Below, in pieces: positions 8,297-17,659 of a DNA stretch of 64,000 bases. A program made the position numbers and the translations under genes. Origin of the DNA: Candidatus Methylospira mobilis (GTDB lineage Bacteria > Pseudomonadota > Gammaproteobacteria > Methylococcales > Methylococcaceae). The notes under the pieces are model-generated. The model saw nothing but the letters and a program-made list of their open reading frames with translations, did no database searches and was not told where the DNA came from. Within the stretch, counting starts at the first letter, position 1. Each line of letters starts with the position of its first letter. Where the stretch lies: the NCBI RefSeq assembly GCF_009498235.1, contig NZ_CP044205.1, positions 3,597,389 to 3,661,388 of the forward strand. Reading direction: 5' to 3'.

Positions 8297-10810
8297 TCAG
8301 AATCCCTGACCAAAAGTAAACTGGAAGCGCTGAGTAGTTGAACTCATCACGCAATTCCCGGTCGGGACAACGATGCCTTCTGCATTCGCCTGACAAACCG
8401 GGTCGGCGTTCAACGGCTGCGCGATACTGAACGACAGCGCGCCGAATGGAGACAGCCATTTTGCGCCCAAACCTACCGAATATTTCAACTGTTTAAGCGA
8501 ATAATTCAGCCCATAACTGGTAGGATCGAACACATTACCCGCATCGAAGAACGGACCGAGCCGGATACTCTTGTTGTCCGACATGAACGGCAACGGAAAC
8601 AACAGCTCGGCATTGAATACCAGTTTTGCGGTGCCGCCGAATGCTCTATCCGTGTAACTTATCGTAGAACCGGAAGGACACTGATCGCCTACCACATTGG
8701 TGGCTGTAACCGTGCCGGCGCTATTCGTACAAGTCGTTGTCACCGTTCTGGGGCCGAGAGAACTCGGATAAAAGCCGCGCACGGACTGCGGCCCGCCTGC
8801 GTAGAAATTCTGGAAAAACGGCAGTTCCTTGCCATTGTAGCCGTTGGCATAACCGAGATCGGCATTCAGCATCAGCGTCACATCGCTGGCTATCGGAAAA
8901 TAATGCTGCACTCTGGCGGAAACCTTATAGAAGGGCAAACTGCTGCCCGGTATCGCCGCCTGCAGCGATAGGCGCTGCATGCCTCCGCTAGTGGCGAATA
9001 CCGAGCGGTTAAGAGTGTCGTGCGCAAAAGAACCGGCCACCAGATAGTTACTGAATGCGTTACAGCTTCCCGCCTGTTGCGTCAGGCTGCCAAGATTGCC
9101 GTTATTCAGCCCATTACCATAACTTTTACCGCAGCTATTCAGGTAATTCATGATATTTTCCGAAGTATACTGGTTGGTGGAAAGCGACCAGTACTGAAAA
9201 TCCGCGTTGCCGCCCGCGCTCATGAATTCGCCCAGCGGTATCCCCATATTGGCGCCCACCGTCAGGTTGGTGCTGCTATAGCTGGCCAATTGCTGATAAG
9301 AGATGTTCTGCGTGTTGGTGCTGGTGTACTGCGCATCCCAGCCGGTACTCAAACCGTCCAGCGTCGTGTACGGGTTAAGGTAGCCGATCTTGTAGATGCG
9401 ATTGTACTGACTGTTGTTGAAATTGAAGCTGACGCGCTTGCCCGAACCGAATATGTTGTCCTGGGTAATACTGGCATTGAAAATGATGCCCTGGTACTGC
9501 GAGTAACCCACGCCGGCCATCATGTTGCCGGACGATTTCTCCGTGATCGCGTAATTGACGTCAATTTGATCCGCAGTACCCGGTACGGACGGCGTTTCAA
9601 CGTTGACATCCTGAAAATAACCCAGACGCGACAGGCGCATCTTGGAACGCTCGATTTTCGTGGTCGAAGCCCAGGCGCCTTCCATCTGGCGCATCTCGCG
9701 CCTCAATACTTCGTCACGCGTTTTGGTATTGCCGGTCACATTGATGCGGCGAACGTACACCTGCTTTCCTGGGTCGACAAAAAATGTGATATTGACCGTC
9801 CTGGCCGCGTCATCAATATCGGGAACCATATTGACGTTGGCGAAGATATAACCCTCATCGCCCAGGCGATCCGAAACGGCCTTGGATGTCTCTGTCGACA
9901 ATTTGCGCGAAAAGGTATCTGTCGGGCCGATCTGCACCAGCGGCACCAGTTCTTCGGGAGGCACGATGGTCTTTCCGGTCAGTTTGACTTCCTTGACGGT
10001 ATAAACTTCGCCTTCCTTGAGGTTGATGTTCAGATAGATTTCCTTCTTGTCCGGTGTAATCGACACCTGGGTCGATTCGATATCGAACTTGATGTAACCG
10101 CGATCCAGATAAAAGGAGCGCAAGCGTTCCAGATCGGCGGACAATTTTTGCTTCGAATATTGGTTATCCTTGGTATAAAAGGAAAGCAGATTCCCGGTGC
10201 TCAGTTCAAACGTCTTCAGCAATTCGTCGTCGGTAAACGCATTATTGCCGACGAGATTGATTTGACGTATCTTGGCGATCTTTCCTTCCGAAATGCTGAT
10301 CGTTACCGATACCCTGTTCCGCGACTGTTCCGTCACCTCGGAGTCGATTTTAAGCCCGTATTTGCCGCGGCTGTAATATTGCCTGCGCAGTTCCTGCTCA
10401 ACCTTGTCCAGGACCTGGCGATCGAAAACGCGCCCCTCGCTGAGCCCTATCCCCTTGAGCCCCTTCATCAGATCTTCGGTGGAAATATCCTTGTTTCCTT
10501 CGATCTTTACGCTGGATATCGAAGGCCTTTCCTCGACATGCACCACCAGCACGTCGCCGTCCTGATCAAGACGCACATCCTTGAAAAAACCGGTTTTAAA
10601 CAAGGCTTTGATCGATTCTGTGGCCTGCCTCTGGGTAAAGGTGTCGCCGACCTTGACAGGCAAATAGTTAAACACCGTACCCGCCGAGATGCGCTCCAGC
10701 CCCTCGATACGAATATCTTCAATTACGAAACCGCTTTCTCCACGAACGGAGACGCCTCCAAAAGAGCACAGCAGAAACATCAACAAAACGAAATACGAGC
10801 GTAACTTCAT
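8297..10810 (-). CDS. bamA: Outer membrane protein assembly factor BamA
   Basis: BamA is the central pore of the outer-membrane beta-barrel insertion machine. The ATG at 10810 gives 837 residues with a signal peptide (MKLRSYFVLLMFLLCSFGGVS), five POTRA domains (about 25-430) and a beta-barrel domain from about 450. The barrel contains the VRGF lid-loop motif and ends in Phe, the usual outer-membrane C-terminal signature. The frame is open 28 codons further upstream, but that extension would precede the signal peptide and is not family-like. rseP, usually upstream, is not present here. Confidence 0.96.
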   Translation of the reverse strand: MKLRSYFVLLMFLLCSFGGVSVRGESGFVIEDIRIEGLERISAGTVFNYLPVKVGDTFTQRQATESIKALFKTGFFKDVRLDQDGDVLVVHVEERPSISSVKIEGNKDISTEDLMKGLKGIGLSEGRVFDRQVLDKVEQELRRQYYSRGKYGLKIDSEVTEQSRNRVSVTISISEGKIAKIRQINLVGNNAFTDDELLKTFELSTGNLLSFYTKDNQYSKQKLSADLERLRSFYLDRGYIKFDIESTQVSITPDKKEIYLNINLKEGEVYTVKEVKLTGKTIVPPEELVPLVQIGPTDTFSRKLSTETSKAVSDRLGDEGYIFANVNMVPDIDDAARTVNITFFVDPGKQVYVRRINVTGNTKTRDEVLRREMRQMEGAWASTTKIERSKMRLSRLGYFQDVNVETPSVPGTADQIDVNYAITEKSSGNMMAGVGYSQYQGIIFNASITQDNIFGSGKRVSFNFNNSQYNRIYKIGYLNPYTTLDGLSTGWDAQYTSTNTQNISYQQLASYSSTNLTVGANMGIPLGEFMSAGGNADFQYWSLSTNQYTSENIMNYLNSCGKSYGNGLNNGNLGSLTQQAGSCNAFSNYLVAGSFAHDTLNRSVFATSGGMQRLSLQAAIPGSSLPFYKVSARVQHYFPIASDVTLMLNADLGYANGYNGKELPFFQNFYAGGPQSVRGFYPSSLGPRTVTTTCTNSAGTVTATNVVGDQCPSGSTISYTDRAFGGTAKLVFNAELLFPLPFMSDNKSIRLGPFFDAGNVFDPTSYGLNYSLKQLKYSVGLGAKWLSPFGALSFSIAQPLNADPVCQANAEGIVVPTGNCVMSSTTQRFQFTFGQGF

Positions 10811-11038
10811 TATGAATGAACGACAGAAATCAGAAAGACATTGACGGCCTTCGCGCCGCCAACACTGAATACGGAAAAGCGCACCACGATGCACTGCGAC
10901 TACTAAACAGCAGGGAAAACACTGTTTTATCGAACAACCGCAGACTCTTCATCCTTATAGCCAACAATACGATGAAGACATACGAATTCACGATTAAACC
11001 GGCGCTTTCCGGACGGCATCCCTTATCGAACCCGGCCA

Positions 11039-11758
11039 TCAACTTTCCTGCAGTTCCTGAGCGATCTGTTCGATACTGACATGACGTATGTTTTTCCCGG
11101 TCGTGTAGTAGATCACATACTCGCACAAATTGCAGGAACGGTCGCCGATACGCTCCAATGAGCGCGCCGACCACATAATATCCAGACTGGTAGGGATAGA
11201 CCGCGCATCTTCCATCATATAGGTGATCTGCTGACGCATGATACCTTCATATTGACGATCGATCTGCCGATCATCCTTCACCACCTGTATGGACGCATCC
11301 ACATCCATGCGGGCGAACGCATCCAGCGCCTTGCGCAGCATGGCGCGCACCGATTCCGCCAGCCTTTCCAGCTCGCTCAACTGATTGCGTTTAGGGAAAT
11401 GCCCGGCCAAATCAATCGCCTGATAAGCGATGCGCTTGGCTTCATCGCCAATACGCTCAAGATCGGCTATTGCCTTGATAATTCCAACGATCAGTCGCAA
11501 ATCGCGCGCAGTGGGCTGGCGCAACGCCAATATCTGGGTGCACTCCTCGTCTATCGCCACTTCCAAAGAGTTCACTTTGTAGTCGTCTTCAATGACTTTA
11601 CGCGCCAGCTCGACGTCGCCGCTGGAAAGCGCCGCCACCGCGGACTCGACCTGCGCTTCCACCAAGCCCCCCAAAGTCATGATGCGCCCGCGGACATCCA
11701 GCAACTCATGGTCATATTGCCTGGATATATGCTGCTGAAAAACGTCAGTTTCGCTCAT
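11039..11758 (-). CDS. phoU: Phosphate signalling protein PhoU
   Basis: PhoU links the Pst phosphate transporter to the PhoR/PhoB kinase pair and represses the Pho regulon when phosphate is plentiful. The 239-residue protein contains two PhoU repeats, each with metal-contacting E/D clusters (ELERIGDEAKRIA and SLERIGDRSCNLCEYV). The ATG at 11758, with AGGAAG nine bases upstream, is preferred over the in-frame TTG at 11767, which lies too close to that site. No pst genes are in the window. Confidence 0.94.
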   Translation of the reverse strand: MSETDVFQQHISRQYDHELLDVRGRIMTLGGLVEAQVESAVAALSSGDVELARKVIEDDYKVNSLEVAIDEECTQILALRQPTARDLRLIVGIIKAIADLERIGDEAKRIAYQAIDLAGHFPKRNQLSELERLAESVRAMLRKALDAFARMDVDASIQVVKDDRQIDRQYEGIMRQQITYMMEDARSIPTSLDIMWSARSLERIGDRSCNLCEYVIYYTTGKNIRHVSIEQIAQELQES

Positions 11759-11946
11759 AATTATCAACTTCCTGAGATGCGGCTATCCAAAGTATATGGA
11801 TCGATTCTACCAACTCATTGCCCCGGTTGAAAGCAAAGCAATCGAAATAACAGCCCCGTCCTGTTAAAATATATCGACTATACTACCCGATGTATGGTTC
11901 GCGCGCCTAAAAATTACGCCTGTCAGCCTTAAAATATCGTCTCCGA

Positions 11947-13143
11947 ATGAATCCTTTGCTGGAAAACCTGCAGTCCTATCCGTTTGAAAAACTGGCGGCT
12001 CTCAAAGAAGGGTTGCATCCGCCCGCGCACAAACGCCATATCGCGCTATCGATCGGAGAGCCTCAGCACCCGACGCCGCAACTGATACGCGATGCGTTGA
12101 CCGCGCACATGGACCAACTCAACAGCTATCCGACCACCAGGGGAACGCAGGATCTGCGCCGGCGCGTCGCGCAATGGCTGCAGACGCGTTACCGCCTGCC
12201 GCAACAGGCCCTGGACCCGGAGTCGCACATTTTGCCGGTAGCCGGCACGCGCGAAGCGCTGTTTTCGTTCGCACAATGCCTGATCGACGCGACGCGCCCG
12301 GCCCTGGTGTTAATGCCCAATCCGTTCTATCAGATTTACGAAGGCGCGGCGCTACTGGCCGGCGCAACGCCTGTTTATCTGAACACCACGGCGGGCAATC
12401 AATTTATCCCGAGCTTCGACGAGATAGACGATGCAACCTGGGCGAACTGCCGGTTGCTGTATGTATGTTCGCCAGGCAATCCGACCGGCGCGGTCATGAA
12501 TGCGGCTACGCATGAAAAACTGATCAATCTGGCCGACCGTTACAACTTCGTGATCGCTTCCGACGAATGCTATTCGGAACTTTATCGCGATGAAAACAAC
12601 CCTCCGCCCGGCCTGCTGCAATCGGCCTGGGACATGGGAAACAGCACTTTCAAAAATTGCGTGGTTTTTCACAGCCTCTCCAAGCGCTCAAATGCGCCGG
12701 GATTGAGATCGGGCTTTGTCGCCGGCGATGCGGCGATATTAAAAAAATACCTGCTCTACCGCACCTATCACGGCTGCGCGCTGTCGCTGCCGGTCCAGGC
12801 CGCCAGTGTGGCGGCCTGGTCGGACGAAGCGCACGTCAAGGACAACCGCGCACTGTACAATTTAAAATTCGATCAGGTGCTCGCGGTTCTCGGCAGCGAG
12901 CTGGCGCTCGACACCCCCGACGCCGGATTTTACCTTTGGGCAAAAACGCCTGTGCCTGGCGTTGCATTTGCCCGCGGCCTGTTCGAAAAGGAAAATATTA
13001 CCGTACTTCCCGGCAGCTATCTGTCCCGGCAGCAATCGGGCATGGACCCCGGCCGCGACTACGTGCGCATCGCGCTGGTCGCGCAGCCGGAAAGCTGTCT
13101 CGAAGCCGCGCACCGCATTAAATCGTTTATTCACACTCTCTAA
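11947..13143 (+). CDS. dapC: Succinyldiaminopimelate transaminase DapC
   Basis: DapC is a PLP-dependent class I/II aminotransferase of the succinylase branch of lysine/meso-DAP synthesis. The 398-residue product shows the fold-type I signatures: an N-terminal SIGEP segment, CSPGNPTGAV, SDECYSELY (PLP-pyridine Asp) and the Schiff-base lysine in FHSLSKRSNAPGLRSG. It lies 15 bases ahead of dapD, which acts one step before it, and this pairing decides between DapC and other aminotransferases. The gap to divergent phoU (about 190 bases) should hold both promoters. Confidence 0.92.
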   Translation: MNPLLENLQSYPFEKLAALKEGLHPPAHKRHIALSIGEPQHPTPQLIRDALTAHMDQLNSYPTTRGTQDLRRRVAQWLQTRYRLPQQALDPESHILPVAGTREALFSFAQCLIDATRPALVLMPNPFYQIYEGAALLAGATPVYLNTTAGNQFIPSFDEIDDATWANCRLLYVCSPGNPTGAVMNAATHEKLINLADRYNFVIASDECYSELYRDENNPPPGLLQSAWDMGNSTFKNCVVFHSLSKRSNAPGLRSGFVAGDAAILKKYLLYRTYHGCALSLPVQAASVAAWSDEAHVKDNRALYNLKFDQVLAVLGSELALDTPDAGFYLWAKTPVPGVAFARGLFEKENITVLPGSYLSRQQSGMDPGRDYVRIALVAQPESCLEAAHRIKSFIHTL

Positions 13144-13158
13144 CCAGGAATTTTGCCC

Positions 13159-13974
13159 ATGTCGCTCGAAGCCACCATCAATCAGGCATTTGAAAACCGC
13201 AACGAAATCTCTCCCGCCACGGTCAGCTCCGAAGTGCGCGCCGCGATACATGAAGCTCTGCATCTGCTCGACAGCGGAGAGCGCCGGGTAGCTGAAAAAA
13301 CATCAGGCGCATGGCTAGTCAACCAGTGGCTGAAAAAAGCGGTATTACTGTCGTTCCGCATCGCCGACAACCGCATCATGGAAGGCGGCGAAACCAAGTA
13401 CTTCGACAAGGTGGAACCCAAGTTCGGCAGTTACGGCCCGGAAGATTTCCGGCAAACCGGCGCGCGCATCGTACCGCCGGCCGCAGTGCGCAAAGGCGCG
13501 TTTATCGGCGCCAATGTGGTGCTGATGCCGTCGTTCGTCAATATCGGAGCTTATGTCGACAGCGGCACCATGGTCGATACCTGGGCAACGGTCGGCTCCT
13601 GCGCGCAAATCGGTAAAAATGTGCACCTCTCCGGCGGCGTCGGCATCGGCGGCGTATTGGAACCATTGCAGGCGGGGCCCACCATCATCGAAGACAACTG
13701 CTTCATCGGCGCGCGCTCCGAAGTCGTCGAAGGCGTGATCGTAGAAGAAGGATCGGTGATTTCCATGGGTGTTTACATCGGCCAAAGCACCAAAATCTAC
13801 AATCGCATGACCGGCGAGATCAGCTACGGACGCATCCCGGCCGGCTCTGTCGTCGTTTCCGGCAACCTGCCGGCAAAAGATGGCAGCCACAGCCTGTACT
13901 GTGCTGTTATCATTAAACAGGTCGATGAAAAAACCCGTGGAAAGGTAGGCATTAACGAACTACTGCGCGATTGA
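13159..13974 (+). CDS. dapD: Tetrahydrodipicolinate N-succinyltransferase DapD
   Basis: DapD transfers succinyl from succinyl-CoA to tetrahydrodipicolinate, committing flux to the succinylase lysine/DAP route. The 271-residue protein has an N-terminal helical domain and a left-handed beta-helix of hexapeptide repeats ([37 protein letters not shown]). The ATG at 13159 has an AGGA site nine bases upstream and lies in the short gap after dapC. The two genes are very likely one operon. Confidence 0.96.
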   Translation: MSLEATINQAFENRNEISPATVSSEVRAAIHEALHLLDSGERRVAEKTSGAWLVNQWLKKAVLLSFRIADNRIMEGGETKYFDKVEPKFGSYGPEDFRQTGARIVPPAAVRKGAFIGANVVLMPSFVNIGAYVDSGTMVDTWATVGSCAQIGKNVHLSGGVGIGGVLEPLQAGPTIIEDNCFIGARSEVVEGVIVEEGSVISMGVYIGQSTKIYNRMTGEISYGRIPAGSVVVSGNLPAKDGSHSLYCAVIIKQVDEKTRGKVGINELLRD

Positions 13975-14070
13975 TATTCTTAACCGAAGGCTACGCGCCG
14001 GCAAAACGGCGCAGCGGACGCGGGTTAACGCCGCCTCATAATTCATAACTCATAATTCGAGGAATACATC

Positions 14071-14478
14071 ATGATGAAAAAAACTGCATTGTTTATTCTT
14101 GGCGCGCTGCTTTCCGGCACCGCGCTCGCCGGCGCCGACCACTATGTGCGCAAGGACGGCAACCACGTCCAGCATCTGAAAATCAGTCAGCAAAAGGGCG
14201 AAACCAATGTGCTGGTCGACGTGGACTTCGAACCCGGCGCGAACGAAACCAATGCAAAATCCTGTTCAGCAGAGATTTCCGGTGAGGCGACCGTCGTCAG
14301 CGCCACCGAGCTGACGCTGAAAAAACAGGCGCGCGGCGAAGCACATTATTGCGAACTGAAAATCCATCTCAGCCAGGAGAAGGCTGTCATCGAAGAAACC
14401 GAAGACTGCATCAAATATTTTGCCGGCGGTATCTGCCGCTTCGACAGCGAAGGCAAGGCGCTGAATAAAATTCAGTAG
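14071..14478 (+). CDS. Small secreted protein of unknown function
   Basis: This 135-residue product is not recognised. A signal peptide is clear (MMKKTALFILGALLSGTALA, cleavage after ALA near residue 20). The mature part is hydrophilic with four cysteines (positions spread as in KSCSAE, HYCELK, EDCIKY, GICRF), so two periplasmic disulfides are likely. A GAGGA site seven bases before ATG 14071 supports the start. The preceding 90 bases contain two copies of an AT-rich ATAATTC motif. It may be a lone transcription unit after dapD. Confidence 0.75.
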   Translation: MMKKTALFILGALLSGTALAGADHYVRKDGNHVQHLKISQQKGETNVLVDVDFEPGANETNAKSCSAEISGEATVVSATELTLKKQARGEAHYCELKIHLSQEKAVIEETEDCIKYFAGGICRFDSEGKALNKIQ

Positions 14479-14554
14479 CGCAGGCCACAACAGGGGCGAG
14501 GGTTCAGAACGCGACTGTCCGCGATCAGGCCGTCAATCAATCAAACACATTTAA

Positions 14555-14850
14555 CCCTCACTCTAATCCTCCCCCTCAAGAGCATGGGTATCTACACAAG
14601 TCAATAGGTCATTGTTTTTAAGCCTACCTCCCTATGGAAGAAGGGCAGGGGTGAGGATGTAAAGCGCTTGTTGCCTGCGTCAAGGCTTGTGATAGCTCAA
14701 ACGCTTTTACCCTCACCCTGGCCCAGTGTTTCCGGGCTATCCTGCCCGGAACCCTGCGGGCGAGCCGCGCTCGACCAAATGCGTTCCTGACGTATTTGTC
14801 CCACAGGAGAGGGAGCTTGTGTAGATACCTATGCCCAAGGGGAGAGGGTC
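14555..14850. repeat. Nested inverted-repeat element, non-coding
   Basis: This stretch of about 300 bases between the secreted protein and the HTTM gene holds no credible gene. Its outer arms match perfectly over 14 bases (14587-14600 against 14816-14829) and imperfectly over about 31 bases if the flanking C/G-rich runs are included. Inside is a second imperfect pair (14646-14670 against 14699-14721). The layout resembles a MITE-like or dispersed intergenic repeat. Copies elsewhere in the genome cannot be seen from here. Confidence 0.6.
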
Positions 14851-14873
14851 GGAGCGAAAACAGCAGAATATCC

Positions 14874-16793
14874 ATGCGCACCACACTGACTGGCCTGGCC
14901 CGCGCCTACATACGCGCCGGCCTTGAAAAACAGGTTCCCGCAACCGGTCTCGGTATATTTCGCATACTGTTCGGCCTGGTGGTACTGCAGGAAATTTTTT
15001 TCCTGATCTATTTCCGTCATTTCATATACGACCCGATCCCTTTCCTGGATCAGGCGTCGCCGGTGGTGCATTTATACCTGGGGTTCTGGGCAATGGCGGC
15101 AGGCTGCATCACGTTCGGCTACCATACGCGTATCGCCGCCGTCGCCAACTATCTGTTCTGGGTTACTTTCGTCGGTTTTACCGCAATGTGGCAGGACTTC
15201 GACGGCGGTTTCGACCAGTTCATGATCGGCTCCAGCCTGTTTCTGATATTTTTACCGGTAAATCGCGCGCTGTCATTAGACGCGCTCAGGGACAAACTGA
15301 AGTTTTCGCGCCCGGGACATGGCTATACGCCGCCGACAGAGGTATCGGTGCTGGCCTACTATCTGCCGCTGGCCGTATTGATGGGCTTCCTGTACTTCGA
15401 CGCCGCGATACACAAGCTTTCCGCGCCGTTCTGGCTGAACGGCATGGGTTCCTGGCTTCCGCCCACCATGCCGTATTACATGTCGCCGCTCGATATGAGC
15501 TGGCTGCTCAACCAGCATAGTGCGGAGAGCATTATCGGCTATACGCTGATCGTGTTCCAATTCGCGTTTCTGCCGCTGTTCTGGTTTAAACGCGCACGAG
15601 CGCCATTGCTATTAATCGGCTTGAGCTTTCATACCGGCATCGTGCTGTCGCTGAACATCTATCCGTTCGGGTTTGGCATGCTGGTGCATTACGCGCTGCT
15701 GGTCCCGTTCGCCTGGTGGCGCAGCATCCACGCTTTTTTGGCCTTTAAAAACCCGGTTCTGACTGTGTTCTACGACCAGGAGTGTCCGCTTTGTCAACGC
15801 ACCGTCATAATAATCAATCACTTCGATATACTGGATGCTGTGGACTTCAAGGGGTTACAGGAACATGCGCGCCATTACCCGGCGCTCGACGCCATCCCGG
15901 AACAAACGCTGCTCACCGATATCTATGCACTCGACCGGAATAACCGCCTTTATGCCGGAGTAGACACCTATATCGGGATTCTGCTGGCGATGCGCAGCAC
16001 GGCGCCGTTCGGCGCGGTACTGGGATTGCCGGGCATCCTGCAACTGGCTCGCCTCTTTTATCGGCGTGTTGCCGACAACCGTAGCCGCACCGGCTGCACT
16101 GACCTCTGCCTGCCTGCGCTATCCGGCGCAAACGACCCGCCGCCCGTCTCCCAGACCCAGGCGCGCATAGCCGGACGCCTGAGCCGCCTGATGATCGTCG
16201 CCTGCCTGTTGCAAATCAACAGCACCCTGCACTTCGGCCTGTTTTACCGTCTCAACGACGGCCATGCGAGCAGCGAAGCGGGGCAAATCGTCGAAGCGGC
16301 CAGCAATGCGATTCTGTTGCTGTCGCACAGTTTCACCGGCATCACGCCGCACGCCCTGTATATGCACGACCACTTCCAGGGCTACAACCATATCCTCGGC
16401 ATCACCTACATCGACGAACAGGGCGCAGAGCGCTGGCTGCCGTTCGTCAACGAAGAAGGACGCATCGTCACGCCGAACTGGGGGCGTATACAATCGATGT
16501 GGGCGAACGTGGCGGTCACGCGCCATATCGACCTGAAACGGCTGGAAAAAGGCCTGATGCGCGTAACCGCGTTCTGGGGTACGGAAACCGGCCTGAACCT
16601 GGAAAAAACCCGTTTCAAACTCAAGGTCAAGGAAATCCGCGTGCCGATGGACTGGGAATACGATCTGCGCCATTACAATCTGCAGCAACCCTGGACCGAT
16701 CTCGGCGCCGTTACCTGGAAAAACGGCAGCATGCGGCTCGATATTCCCGATTCGGCTCTGGCGCAACAACTTGGAATTGCCGCGCCGAAATAG
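14874..16793 (+). CDS. HTTM (VKGC-like) membrane protein fused to a DCC/DUF393 domain
   Basis: The 639-residue product has two recognisable parts. Residues about 15-290 form a multi-spanning HTTM domain, related to vitamin K-dependent gamma-carboxylase. Residues about 300-415 are a DCC (DUF393) thioredoxin-like domain with the signature FYDQECPLCQRTV (CxxC). The last ~210 residues are soluble and unlike any family I recognise. The ATG at 14874 is chosen because upstream in-frame codons run through the repeat. HTTM and DCC are often neighbours; here they are one polypeptide. The substrate is unknown. Confidence 0.8.
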   Translation: MRTTLTGLARAYIRAGLEKQVPATGLGIFRILFGLVVLQEIFFLIYFRHFIYDPIPFLDQASPVVHLYLGFWAMAAGCITFGYHTRIAAVANYLFWVTFVGFTAMWQDFDGGFDQFMIGSSLFLIFLPVNRALSLDALRDKLKFSRPGHGYTPPTEVSVLAYYLPLAVLMGFLYFDAAIHKLSAPFWLNGMGSWLPPTMPYYMSPLDMSWLLNQHSAESIIGYTLIVFQFAFLPLFWFKRARAPLLLIGLSFHTGIVLSLNIYPFGFGMLVHYALLVPFAWWRSIHAFLAFKNPVLTVFYDQECPLCQRTVIIINHFDILDAVDFKGLQEHARHYPALDAIPEQTLLTDIYALDRNNRLYAGVDTYIGILLAMRSTAPFGAVLGLPGILQLARLFYRRVADNRSRTGCTDLCLPALSGANDPPPVSQTQARIAGRLSRLMIVACLLQINSTLHFGLFYRLNDGHASSEAGQIVEAASNAILLLSHSFTGITPHALYMHDHFQGYNHILGITYIDEQGAERWLPFVNEEGRIVTPNWGRIQSMWANVAVTRHIDLKRLEKGLMRVTAFWGTETGLNLEKTRFKLKVKEIRVPMDWEYDLRHYNLQQPWTDLGAVTWKNGSMRLDIPDSALAQQLGIAAPK

Positions 16794-16806
16794 CAGCAAA
16801 CCCGAT

Positions 16807-17625
16807 TTACATGATGACCGGCAAGCCTTTTTTCCTTAACTCGCCGACAATGACAACAACCTGGGCAATGTCGATATCCAGCAAGCGCGCCACATCCGCA
16901 TCGGAGATAGCCTGCGCATGCCTCTCGTAGCCAAAGTCAGAAAACCGCAACAGCGCCTCGGCGACTACGACGAGCGCAGACAACTTGCCGCGTTTTGAAT
17001 GCACATCGTGATGGTGACGCACCGCTTCCACTATGTTTTCAGGGATGCCCCATAACTTCAGCACCTCGGCGCCCACTTCTTCATGGGTAATCTCGAATAT
17101 CTGCAACGACAGCGCTTTTAGATCACCGGTTTCCTTGCTTAATTCCTTAAAGAAATCGGTGCTGGCCGTCGGCTCCAGCGCGTCATAGATAATAAAACCC
17201 ATGTCGTGCAGCAAGCCTGTCAGCGCAATATCCGCTTCCGTTGGCCGCGCGACAGCAGGCAGGCAGAGCGCTATTTCGCGCATCACCCGGGTTACCTCGG
17301 TGTTATGAGCCCATAGCCGGTCACGGTTCAAGCGGTTTTTACCGGTCTGTTTCCCCATGGAAAACAATGCGCTTGCCAATGCAGAGTTGTAAGCCTTGCG
17401 CAGACCGATACGCTGAACGGCCTCCTTGACCGAAGTCACCGTATGTCCCGGCACGCCGTAACCAGCGGAATTGGCCATCGCAACTATGCGCGCGGTAGTG
17501 ACCGGACATTGGCAAATGGCGGGAACCAGCGCATCCTGATCGCGGTCGTTGTCCATATTCAGCGCTAAAATTTTCTGCGCCACCATAGGCAGGGACGGCA
17601 GCCTGCCGCTTTTGTAATTCAGCAT
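16807..17625 (-). CDS. HDOD-domain signalling protein
   Basis: HDOD domains are HD-like domains, mostly catalytically inactive, found in bacterial signalling and motility control. The 272-residue protein covers the whole domain, with LPSLPMVAQKILAL, MANSAGYG and LLHDMGFI; a histidine cluster (AVRHHHDVHS) lies near residue 200. The ATG at 17625 has GAGGAG eight bases upstream; an in-frame GTG nine bases earlier is too close to that site. It lies just downstream of the large GGDEF/EAL gene on the same strand and is probably co-transcribed, suggesting a shared cyclic-di-GMP circuit. Confidence 0.88.
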   Translation of the reverse strand: MLNYKSGRLPSLPMVAQKILALNMDNDRDQDALVPAICQCPVTTARIVAMANSAGYGVPGHTVTSVKEAVQRIGLRKAYNSALASALFSMGKQTGKNRLNRDRLWAHNTEVTRVMREIALCLPAVARPTEADIALTGLLHDMGFIIYDALEPTASTDFFKELSKETGDLKALSLQIFEITHEEVGAEVLKLWGIPENIVEAVRHHHDVHSKRGKLSALVVVAEALLRFSDFGYERHAQAISDADVARLLDIDIAQVVVIVGELRKKGLPVIM

Positions 17626-17659
17626 TTTCCACACTCCTCAGTGGCAGTTTCAGGAAAAA

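Noticed and set aside
10811..10894. A start of bamA 28 codons upstream
   Set aside because: It would place charged, cysteine-containing residues ahead of a clear signal peptide.
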